Below are positions 22,423 through 35,746 of a stretch of 64,000 nt of DNA, one piece after another; within the stretch, counting starts at the first letter, position 1, and each line of letters opens with the position of its first letter. Origin of the DNA: Silurus meridionalis (Eukaryota > Chordata > Actinopteri > Siluriformes > Siluridae); contig NC_060886.1 in NCBI RefSeq assembly GCF_014805685.1, forward strand, positions 18,160,608 through 18,224,607, in the 5' to 3' direction. The notes below the pieces were generated by a model. That model was not told the origin of the DNA. It ran no database searches and saw only the letters and a list, made by a program, of their open reading frames with translations. A program made the translations under genes and the position numbers.

Positions 22423-25400
22423 CTGATGGACAGAATGCAAAGAAAAAGACACTGGTAAATGTCAGTGTAATGTCAGTGGTTTCTGAGGTTTGTAGGTTTA
22501 AATCGACTTTCACGAGCAAGCGTTATTAAAAGAGCATGCTTGACAAAAGTGTATAGCATTTAGAATAGGAGTATCCAGCAAGACAAACCGGCAAAGGAAC
22601 AACTGTGAAACAAAACTGTAACGAAGAAAATTATAGCTGAGTTAGATGTCTGCTTCAGAGACAGGAAATGCAACAAAGCAGGAGGGAAAAAAAAAATAAT
22701 GAAATTATTACAGAACCCAACTTCACACAACATTGAGAATGAGGCACTCTGATGACAAGAAAGCACTTTACTCTTTCTTTACTTTTTTTGGCAAGGCAAG
22801 AGATGCGTTAGTGAATAAAGTGTTAGAGCAGTGTGCCACATCACACTGGGGCACTAACAGTGGCCTCATGTATTTTACCAGGTTAAGGCCTCTAGGCCTC
22901 AGTGGAGAGCTTGTCTGTGTCTGAGGGCTGAGCATGGATCTCAGCTTTTTGATACGCTGCATCATATTGGTCTTTTTGGGCACGCTTGAAGAAACCACAC
23001 TACAGAGGGAGCAAGGTGATTGATCACTGAAAGCAATGGATGGTAAAGCTTGTGTTTTTTTGTCAAGACACTTAATATAGATTTCAAACTTCTTAAATCC
23101 ACTTTAACTTCTGAAAGTCTTGTATATGTTTGTTGGCCAAACATAAAATGTAAAAATTGTTAAATCAAATGACATCAGGAGCCAATAAGATGTAGAGTTT
23201 AAGCATCTTAACCATTTTTTTGCAGAATGATAAATATCAAAAAACCCAAAATGCAATCTGTTTCATTAATTTGGCTTACCTTCCAGAGTAGAAGCACTAG
23301 CAAAGAAAGCATTAGTATTCCCACTAGAACGGCAACTAGAATTATCCACCATGGCACTCCACCATAGTGAGCCACTGTTTTCTCTGGGAAGATGGTCAAT
23401 CTCACCTTTTAGAGCAGAGACAATAACAAATTATTCATGATGCAGACTTTTTGAGGAAGTACAATATGGCATGCTTTTTTGTCCACTGGAGAAGAGAAGA
23501 GGTTTAAAGCTGATATAAGCAATGGTCAGCATACCTGTGTCTCAGGGTTCTTCAGGACAATGTTCTTAGCAGAAACGTCAAGACTGATTGAGGCTTTCAC
23601 TATCAAGTCGAGATAATTATATGAGGCATAATCCTTAAATAAGGAAAAAGAGGTTATTTATTGAAAACATTGTGCAGAAATTACATTTATATTTCTGACA
23701 TTTTTATAAATGCTACTTAACCTACTTCAAGGAAAGTCGTGTTCCAAAGACGAGACTTCAGTACAATGTGCGCACTACTGTCCAATCCCTGTAGAGGGCA
23801 CTTGATGTCCACACATTTCACATCCCCAGCACATGACTGAGAAGATTCATTAAATACAGTTAGCAATCTTTAAGCAAGATTCTTTCAATTACAGTAATTA
23901 TAAGAACAAATAATTTACCAGAGTTTTATGTTTTCTTTTATCTGAGAAAGATATTTTGCTCCCTTCAGAGGTCCAGCTTGACTCTGCCTCACGCTTCCTT
24001 CTGGAAAATGTGGATACCTGTAAAAAAAAAAAAAAAGATTTCTTATTATAAAGCAGTAAAACTTAATTTAAATTGGTTTGTTTATAAAGCAGGTGAAGTA
24101 GTTCTTGAACAGAAATAGCATGCACTTAATAATACCACATTAATCACAGTAAAAGCCTCTAGGTATGGGAAATATATAAACTAATAAGGAAATAGTGGGG
24201 ATTCTGTACCTCAGTCAGGCCATTTTGATTGATCTCTTTCTCTGGTGAGCAGGTGATCTGCTCCAGCCCTTTTGAGGTGATCTTCACCAGGTATAGGAGC
24301 CATTTTCCCACAGCACTTTCTTTCGGCCACTGGATATTGATGAAGGCTGTGCCATACGATTTCAGTGGCTTACCTAAATTCATTACCTGCAACCCAAACA
24401 TTATATTTTCATTTACATCATTATCATTTTCTTATGTTATTATATATATATTTTTTAAGAATTTGTAAAAACTGCCTTTGACATTTAATCTGCTTATAGT
24501 ATTCCTTACCCTAAATTCATATTCAATCAAACTGCCAACTTCCTCCTCAGATTTTATGGCACTTTCTCCTCTGACATGTCCTCCAAAATACACCTGTGGG
24601 GGCTTGGCAACCCTAAACCATCACAAACAATTAAAAACTTTTACTTAAAGAAATGTAGTGTATACCCTGATTTAAAAGGCAAATAAAGGCAAAGAAATGT
24701 AGTATATAGTAATACAACAGTAAGTATATTAGGATTCACGGATGATCCTTAATTACCACAATTTAACAAAAATTATTAATTGTACTTTATGTCAAAAACA
24801 ACAAAACTACACCAGTTCAAAAGTATGCATGTCCATTTGATGCATGTGATGTAAATTTATTTAACTTGAATTATCACTTTTTCTTTTATCACTGTCAAAA
24901 AATCTTCTCCTCAACTTTGGATAATTGTGGTTGTAGCTTCTCTTCTCAGGCAGTGTGCTTGCCTACTTTTCTATCACATGTTTGTTATACTACTGCCAGA
25001 ATTATCAAATCAATCGATAGATTGGCAGCATTATAGGAATACAAACAACTATTGAATTTAATTTAATTTTTAACATTTTGGTATTGTACTTTCATGTAGA
25101 TAATTTGAAATTGTCTTGCTTCCATTAAAAAAAAATGCTAACTTTTATACTGGACTGTAAACGCAAACATCTACTGTATGTCACATCTAACAGTACAGAG
25201 TAACACTTAATGATAATACATTACCCTTGCACTGATAGCAGCAGTTCAATCACAACTTTAGCTTTAGCCCTTACTTTCTCTAAAGCCCCCTGCATACTTG
25301 TTCTGATGAAGAAAAAGACAGAATTTAAAAACAAATTGTAAAATTGAAAAACAAAATTAAGACCTCAATATAAAAATTATATTTCATTTATAAGAACAGA

Positions 25401-28400
25401 CTTACGTCTCTAGCTGGAGATCCACCTCGACCTCAGTGGTTTGGAGAGAGATTCTGGCAGTGCTCAGGATAATGTAAAAAGTAACCTAAACACGAGTACC
25501 ATACTGTTCAGTAAGAATACATAAAGGAAACTATGTGGAGATTCTTAAACTCTTCAGTAAAATATCCTACCTCAGAATCTCTTTTGAATGGGTTCCCCAG
25601 TTCACAGTCTACTTGTGAACCATTCTGATTGGCTGCACAGATCACATGCTTGTCCTAACAAATAAAAAAAATTGTAGTCATTAAATTTACAATTAAATTT
25701 ACAGTAGATAATCATCCCAAAATATTTCATTTACAAACCCAAGTGGTTTAGATAAAACCCTGAATTTTTGCCACTCACTGTAGTTTTCTGAGATCTGAAT
25801 CCAGAATATGAAAGCGAGTCACCAAACCATGCAATTAGTTTGGCTTCATGAGCATCATCTCCGTTCCTATTTTTCACTGTAACCTCCAGAGCAATGTCCT
25901 TTTGGTCACTCAGAGAGACCACTGCAATATCATTCTTCCTGTTCAACACAACAAAACATGAAACAAGACCTGAACATAATTTACTGGCAAATAGAGATAC
26001 TGTATGGGACTTTTTTTTTTATTTGGCTTAAACCTTAATACTTACATTGGTAATGGAGGAAATATGTCCTGGTTAGCTTCTCTGTAGCAGAATCTGTATT
26101 GAAGCTGCAGGTTACTCTGACATATGTTGTCAGAACCACACCCCTCTTTCAGAAAATTCACCTAATACAGGAAATAGAAGTGCTAGGATTATACACTACT
26201 TCCATTTGTGTTTATTTACTCAGTTCCAAAAGTGTTGTAAATCCTACAGGAAAGGTGTCTTGAACACTTACCTCAGTGATGGTCTTGGTTTGTATCTTTG
26301 AGTCGAGCACAGGCACAAGTTCAGGAAGTGAGGTCAGACCTTTCCCCCTCTTAGCACTCTCAATGCCGCAGGACATCTCGATGGGGATCGCTCTTAGCTT
26401 ATCTTTGATGTTCTCCTGAAAATTACACGAAATCAGTCATGAGTTAGGCTTACAGTTTATATGATAATAAACTATAAGCTATAAACTTAATTACTTATTG
26501 TCAACATTATTCTCATAGCTCTGTGGAAATGTGAGGAAGCATACATGTACCGTATTTTTCCGACTATAAGCCGCTACTTTTTTCCCACGTTTTATGAATT
26601 TTTCCTGGGTTTTTCCCGGTTTCACAAACTTCAAGCCAAAAAACTGAACCCCATAACATTAGACCAATGAAATTTCCGAACGGAAACAAAAAAACGCACC
26701 TCATCTGTGTTCTGAGCTGCACGGCATCGGGAGAAAAAACGTTTTTCTTAAACGCACGACGATGCCAAAAGATAAACTCCCGAGAGAAATTATTGTGAAA
26801 GAAAGGAGGAAGACAGTGAACAATGACTTTCTTGGTAGGCTACTGTTTAGATACAAGCCGTTGTAGCGCGTTGAGTCTGGGTTAAGGGAGAGCTCGAGTT
26901 GTAACTCCAGTTGCAACAGAAATCATATAAGCACAGACAGGATTCCAAAACTCGTGCTTTTTTATTTTTCTTGGCAACAGCGTTATGGGTTAGTCAAAGA
27001 AACTTAGAAATGAGCATCAGAAAATAATAAGGACATAATCCTCGGTCTCCACACCTATTCCCAAAATACCGCTATGCTCCTAAAGGAAGCGCAACATATT
27101 TCACCCGTTACACCGTGTAACAGACACTGTCTTTTGTTAAAATCTGTGTAAAGTTTGTTAGTTTCAATGTAGACATGTAGGCTTATAGACAGGTGCGGCT
27201 TATTTATTATTTTAAAATAAAAGTCTTTGTCAAATTCTGTGGGTGCGGCTTATATATGGGTGCGCTTTATAGTCCGGCATTGACGGTATGTACATCCCAA
27301 ACCATTTTGGCTGATTGATTATAAATCACAGCCAAAATGCACAGCATTTTGTATGGCAAATTGTACTTAAAAAAAAAAAAAGAAACACGTCTTGTGTCTG
27401 TGACACTGTATAACAGTCTGAGATAAAACTGTAATTTTAGGGTGGTAACAGCATTGGATTGATCCACATCACACCATCCCTTCGATTATCAGTCCTCTAA
27501 TATGTCCAATCTTGTTATTTCTTTACTTAATGATCTGACTATATGTGAGTGTCTGAGAATACATTATAATTCAGATTACACAAACTAATACAATAGGAAT
27601 AAAGATGTAAAACATTCAAAAGAATATTACGGTCCTTCTTTAGCTAAGTTTAAGAAAAGCATGTTAACAGGACTGTATTTATAAGCTTTTTTATTGGATT
27701 TGTGGTTGATATGCAACAAGTACCTGCAGTTGAAGTTTGACTTTGTGACAAGATTTTTGTTCTGCCCTCTCAGATCCAATGTGCCTGTATACTGGAAGTC
27801 TTGATTATTTGGCTTCTTATTCAAGAAAGACACTCTAGAGTGCAACCCCTGCTTTCTGCGCTGTGACTCTGTCTCGAGCATGTAGGAAATGGCTGCATAG
27901 ACATACACAACATTTGTGCTTTAGTTTTGCATCAACTCATGATGCACATTAGGAATAAATTCAATGGCAACATTTAGACATCATTAAATAAGTTAGTGAA
28001 GCATGGTGAATATTTCATGCACTTAGTGAGTTTGAGTGATTACAATGGAATTACAAGTAGAAGGCTCAGACTTACTCAGTTTGGGGTTGAAAGTAACAGG
28101 ATTTGCTTTATAGGTAAAGCAGACTTCAACAATCAAGCTGTAAATAACAAATTACATAGACAAATACACAGTGAAATGGTTATAGGTCATAGGTAATTAG
28201 TAAAAAGAGACACTCCATATTATACAAAATAATAATTAAAAAAAATGAATACAAATATTTTACCAAATATTGTTTTCACATGTTTTCTTTGTCAGGTCAA
28301 TTTCCTTGGGTGTAATCTTGATTTCCTTCTTTATGCTGATGACAGGTCTGGCCCTACATTTGATTATATTTGATTACATTTTAGTTTTGTTGCTGGGGAA

Positions 28401-31400
28401 GAAGGTAATTGAGTGATTATGAATAACATATTAATACCTGTACACAAACACAGCATCGGACAGCGATCCAATGGCTAAATCTGGGTAGGAGTTATCATCC
28501 AAGTCCATTTTGCCAGCCAATGAATAGCCAAACATTTTTATGCCATGAGGTTTACCTTCCAGAATCTGTGATGAGTAAAAAAAATTTCAGTTTTGGAGTG
28601 TTTACTGTATAGAGAGAACCAAAGCTATTTTTACAATAGAAAAAAAAAACGTAAAATTAGAAGAATCATGGTACAAATCCTTGCATGTTGCTGCAAAATT
28701 GCACAAAATTGCTCAAGATTGTTCATCTCTCTGTTCTTTATCATAGTAATGGTGTTTTGCTCTCACAGAGCATATCCATTATGAAAACCCATACCATGCA
28801 GAATACAGAAAGGCAATAAAATCAGAGAGCAGAGATTCAGAGAGTGGAAGCAAGAGAAAGCATATAAACTCTTGACCTGAGCTGGTTTGGTGTTAATGCC
28901 ATAAGCTGATCCATGATAGATGTACACTCTACCAGAGCCTGCATCTGCATAAGGAGCACCGACTGCAATATCTGGCAAAGACAATTGGCTAATTATATAT
29001 AAACATACACAAAAATGATAAACTTAATCTAAAATACAACACCACAGAACCAATATAATACAGTACGCTTTACCATAACACATTGATAAATTGTAGAGGA
29101 ATAAATGTAAATAACGTTAAGATTTTATATTTACTTTGTTGACATATAACCATTGTCTTATTTTATTATTATATTTACATTAAGACATGTAAGGAATGAA
29201 ACATGACTAGGAATAAATCTTTACGTAACTCTTTTACCACATTAACTTTATAAAAGCTATAAAAATAACAGAAGACACAAAACATAGCTTGTCAAGTTTC
29301 CAACAAACCGGAATTAATGTTGAATAACAGCACATTTGTAATCTGTTAGATTATGTGTCATGCTGTCCAAAATATCTGACTAAACATATTTAAGAAAACA
29401 GCAAAATAGTGCTGGGGTATACACAAAATTTCAATGTACATAAAATATATTGTAAAACTTTCTCATTTTGGTCATAAAAACCCTTTTACAATTTACATCA
29501 AGGATTTATATGTGGACATACAGTATATGAATACATATACATCCTGCTTATGAACATCAACCAAAAATATCTATGACGCTTAAATGCTTTTACCTTCATA
29601 GGAATCCAGATTGACGTCTCCAATATTCTCCACCGCCAGTCCAAACATTGAGTCTTTAGTTCCATTGAGGCGGGTAGGAATGATGTCGCTCCACTTTCCA
29701 GCCTTGTTAATGTAGACATACACTGCTCCCCCCACCTCACCATCTCTCTGGAAGAACTGAGGAGCTCCCACTACAATGTCTTGCCATCTGGAAAAAAATT
29801 CACACACACACAGGATAACATGTCAACAATTAACACCATCACATCACATATTAATGTACTATTGTTGTGCAGCCTGTCATGTCTACAGCTGCTTTCACAT
29901 TTAGCAGTATGCAGTGTATTTGTATTGAACCCTTGTTCGTTTGCTTCTTGGTACACTTTGTTTAGGCAGGTGTGAACACACTAATCACAGTCATGTGCAG
30001 AAAACAACACCTGTCTTGGGACACTATTAGGCAAACAATTGTGCAGTTTGAGTTCAGTGAAGACAAAGACACAAGCTAAAAAAATGTTTGCATGTATTAT
30101 ATTTTCATATACTTGCTGGAGTGATTTATGTTTTCTGATTTGCTTAAAGCGCAACTCTTTTCAATAATAATTGACCTGGTTTTTCTCTCTCATATCAAGA
30201 TTATAAATCAATCAATCAATAAATCAATAACACCAATAGAATACATGATGTTATGCGACAACTGCAAATGATGGCAAAATAAAATGTGTGATTTAATAAA
30301 AGAATGGATTAGTGAATTTTCCACATTTCAACTTAGCCATGAACAACTCCAAACTCTTCTTTGATTTATTTCCTCTAGACATACCATTGTCACTATATCA
30401 CCAAGGGCTTGTTTCTGTTCATGCAAGCCTGTTTTCTACACGAGCCATCATCACACTGATTGATGATGTAAGGAGAGCATAGCAATTTCCTTGAATCAAC
30501 GGGTATATCATTAGCGGCTCTTTATCGTATGATCTGACATGAAATACAGGTTATAGAACATTCTGTTATAGAATTAAGTCAAGATTAGCCAAGATAATTG
30601 GGTGCATCTTGTATAGCGTGACAAGTAATAATCTTGCAAGACTGCTAAAATCACATAGTCTTAAACCAGCTTCAATTTTTGCAAAGTGAAAATATTCATT
30701 CGGCTTCAGTAACTGCTTTATTAGGGCCAGGGACATGGTGGATTTATAATCAGAGAAAGCATTAAATGTTGTGAGGGAGGAATTCACTCTAAATGCAAAA
30801 TTCTGAGTTTGTAAGGTGGTAGCTCTACCTTCTGCCCTAGAGTGCCATCCAGAAAACAAATCAGAACAAATACAAAACAGACTAAATATATCATTAGATG
30901 AAAAACTGACGATTTCTTTTCAACAATTTTGGACCATAATAATTGCATTATTTTACTGCGTTTGATAGCATTAAAAAAACAAGATACTCTTGTTTTAAAC
31001 AAGTTTAGCTATGTGCCATACCCATCTCCATTGAGATCCACAACTGCAACGTCGTATCCAAATGAAGAGGCAAGTCCAGGTCCTTCTAGCACATACTCAG
31101 CTGATAGCATGGTAGACACCTCACCCTCTTTCCTCAGCAGCACCACTGCTCCACTGTGATTGGCTCTCGGAGCCCCAGACACAACAATTAGTGTGCCCTT
31201 CTCAGTAATGCTATGGCCAGAATCCAGAGAAAAACCTTGGAACAAAAATTCCAAATATTTTGACAAACTTTTAAAATACATTTTGTACTTTTTGATAATA
31301 AATATAAACACATTACAGCTGGCCCGATGACATCACTGACTTTTATATTAATATAACATAAGCAATATAAAAAGAAAAGTTTCTGTCTGTTAAAGGTTTG

Positions 31401-34400
31401 CAATATATTGAATTAGTTAAAAAGGTATAGTATAAAGTGATAAGCAAACACATCATGGTGTTCTGTGGGTCTCTCCGTGGTTTGCTGTACTGAAATAACA
31501 AGACTATATTTAATAATGCATTGTGTGTGAGATTAAGAACCAGAGAATGAATAACTGCTATATTTTCAAACGGAACACTAAAAATGGTCAAGAGTTCACT
31601 TTGGGTTTATGATTAAACTCTGTGTTCACAGATATGTTAAACAACTTCATGTATAGACTAACATTTGAATAGTTTTTGTAAGTGAACACAAATAAGACAT
31701 TTATTCTGTTCAAGATCATTCTCTTTTCTGATGTCAATTTGAGTCACTAATTCACACAAAGATAATGGTCAAGTTTGGCAAAAAAAGTAGTCTGCTATAT
31801 GTCATGTTGATTACCTTAAAATACTCAAATGAATGTTTGTAAAAGTTTAGAAATATATAATATTATGATATAATACATAAATATACAATGTTGTCAAATT
31901 GTATCTTATATAACCTTATTAAGGAATAGACCTTCAAGGTTAAATATACCAAAATAATAGAAGATAAACCTAACAAATTCTCAGATATATTTATTTTATA
32001 ATAATTCATCCTACATGTCATAAAGCCCAGATATATTCTGGGCAGCACATCGAATGCTCTGTCCAAGTTGATGGTTAACTGGAACGAAAAGGAACAGGAC
32101 TAAATGCTCGCTAAATGTTACAAGACACAGGTATGCTAAACAAAGACAAGTAATGTTCAGTAAGCACAGTTCAAACCCACCTAAGTAACTGTTAGCAGGT
32201 ACAGGCACCAGTTCTGGATTTAAACGGCTTTCGTCCCCAACCTCATATGGGCCGTCATCATAAAAGCCCATTTCCAGGAGAGTGTTGTTTTTTTGCTCTA
32301 CTCGCACTATTCCTGTGAGAATGAGGCATGGACATGAGAGGAAATGAGAACAGGGCTGGAAGATGTAAAGGCCAAATACATCCAAAAACTGAGAATATGT
32401 ACAACCCAGTTACTGACCAAAAACCTTATGGATTAACACCTATATATTTATGAACTAAAGTTTACTACTATTTAACATGGGAATGAGTTTACTAAAATAA
32501 TAATAGGACTAAGTGAATCTGAGTGTTAAAGTGTTACAGAAAACAAAAAGCGTGTCCTACTGTGTAATTTTTCTAATTATCACTTCATGAGTTGAGCACA
32601 GAACAATATGCAGTACAAGCCCTGTGGTGAACTGGTGTTCCATCTGGAGTGAATTCTATTGCCATGCGCCCAATGTCATGATCATTTAAGAAAGAAAATA
32701 AGAACCAGTGCTATACAGGTTCATTCACAAAATCATCCATAAAAACAGAACTCAAAAAATGTAAAAATCTAACATTTCATTTAATCATCCTGCAACGTTT
32801 ATCCCATGTTTGCTGCTTAAATAGACACGTATACCTTTCCAATTGTAAGCTCCTGGGGCTCCAAAGATGAGGTAATGGTAGTCTTTGGTGAAAGTTGCCG
32901 CCAGACCTTGCTGACAGGCACCAAACCTTTCATGACCCCTGGCACGCCCTTCACAGAATTTCCAGTTGCCACCATCTTCATCTGACTGGCCATCAATACT
33001 GAAATCCTGACTGAGTACGTAGCAGCGGCCAGTAATATCCCGTGATTCTTGTGGTGTGTTCACAAACAGCCGTCGCTGGTACCGGTGAGCGCAGGTCTGC
33101 CAAAGAAATAGAGATCAACCCACTTATACTTACTTTAAACACATCACTATTGTCATGTGTGTTAATAATAGTATGAATAGAGTGAAAAATTATATGGTTG
33201 CAACAGTGATACATACCACAATCTTTCCCCCTGGGCCCTGACTCTGCACAGTTACCCCCATCCACTGATTCTCTTTACTCTCCACACGCATATCAGCTAA
33301 TAACAGAATATTAAAAACATCATTATTACACTTGGTTTGCACTGGCGAACTTCATAATGCTCAACACTGAGGTTGCCTTATGTATCAAGGTACTAGCCAT
33401 TTTTCATGTAACAGCCTGTATTTGTAAATTAAGGGTAATATTTCTGTTTTTAAAAAAGATTGAAAAAAAACAAAAAAAAACTAACCATCATTGTCGAATT
33501 CAATCCGATTACAGTCATCTGTATAAGTGGTGATGTCGCAGTGGTACAAACCCCCTGTGATGTTTGCTCCTTGATTGGATAAAGCTTTAGCCCTGGGAGC
33601 TCCAATCAGAAGTCTATAAAAGTATGCATAAAATATATTAATTATTCGTTATTTACATTATGATATTCACTGATATGTAACATTAGCATATACCATAATG
33701 AATGCTAACTAAACAAATGATACTATATGTCCTATATTTAAAAAAGAATTTCACTTTGAGAGTAGTGATCCTTGCTCAAATATTTGTATTAGGCATAGGA
33801 AGAAGTTACTCTGTGATGATCAGGAGATGATGGATTACATTAGCACCAGCTGTCTGTCTCCTGCCCCCTTTAAGCAGATGGACTAGGTTAATAATTTATG
33901 CACTCGCCAGTCATCACACTGAGATACATATATATAACCACACACAAAGCACTAACATAAATCTATACTATGTGTGCATTTCTTGTGAGAATGATTTAAC
34001 TTTCTTTTACAAAGAAATGACAGATCAGACATACATTTACTTCTGTTCAGAGAAGTACATTTAGTGTGCTTTAAATGCATAAACTCTTTTTAAAATAGTA
34101 CACATCAACAAGCTCAGCGCACACCCTCTGGTGTGTAGGCCCACTTACCACAGCTTAACACATAACTCATTATAACTACAAAGTGACTTATTGTAGAAAA
34201 CCTTTTCCAATAGGGCAACTGGCAAAGCAGACTTCCATAAAGTCACTGTATAAAGCAAATTGCATAGGGAACAAACAACGACAGAAAAAGTGCATACAGG
34301 CTCACTTTTTCCAGGCAAGGCTCCTTAGACTAGCGAACACAAAATAAACACAAGCACATGAGACGTGTTGAAATAAAGAAAAGCTACTCAAAAAGCTACT

Positions 34401-35690
34401 GTTAAAAAGATATTATACAGGAAGCCCTCTGTATTATGCAGAAAAATAATTACAAATTATAAAAAAAAAACTTAGATATACTATAACAGCACACATTTGA
34501 GAGCTTAAAATGTATGTTAGATAGGGAAAGAAGAAAGACAAGAAGGAAAAAAACTTTATGATTATGTAGAAGACCATAAATTACTGTATCACTATAAAGA
34601 AAAGGTCTTCAGGTTCAAATCAGCACAGTCAACAAAAGTTATATCATATTACCTGAACTGGATAGCAGTTTTAATAGAACAACAGGTACAGATTTTGTCG
34701 TTTTAATTTGAAAGCATTGCAAAGCTTTACAATACAGGTTTCATTTGTAAATCATTAAACAAGTATATTTTGTTTTATTTTACTTCTGTTTATTTCCATC
34801 TGTTTATTTCCAGTGAAAAAAGACAGGTAGATGTTAGTTTGCCAAGAGAGAGCATGCGCTAGTCCAGCTCTTAAAAACAGTTGTTGAATTTAGCACGTCA
34901 CTGAGGGACAACATTGGCATTTACTTGCCGTGGACTGCAAACTTAGGTCTACAAAATATCTCAACACACTGGAAACAGGCTGGTCATTATAGTGAAGAGA
35001 AATCTCCTCTTTTCATCTGTGAACCCAGAGCCCCCTAATCTTCTTTGCGGTGTGTGTTCTTTCAGATGAGTGGGCAGCTAAGCTGTGGGAACCACAGAAT
35101 GCTACACAGGATCGTTACTGGGCCACTCAGTCTTTAGCATGAATGAAGGACTTCATGCTGATCAAAAGATTATCGTCATTGTCCACCATGTTCCATATAG
35201 ACTCATTCCTGGCCAAGTCCTGGTCCACTTAGAAGACCTTTACTCACTTATTTTTGCCATTTCTCACTAGATGCTAAAGCAAACACTCCATGTAAGTCTA
35301 AAGAAATGTTCCAGCATCAAGTGATATTAGAATTTCCATATTGCAGCAATATACTGCCATAAGTGATCTATTATTAAGCCATATACTTAATGAATATACT
35401 ACTTATTAAGTGTGAAGGTAGAGTTAGTCTAGTTTAGAAACTATTACAGAAAACCACAACCCTAAACCCAGACCCACCCACATATTTATAGCCACATGAA
35501 CTTAATATTTAATTTAAACATTCTTATTTCAAAAAAAAAAAAACATGAGACCTTTATGCTCTCTGAAAGAAGTCGATTCATTCAAACACACCACTTATTT
35601 AAAAACATAAATAATTTATATTATATATTATATTATATTTATATCATTTATAACTTATTTAATTAGATTCTAAATATATTGGGAGTAATT

Positions 35691-35746
<56 letters not shown>

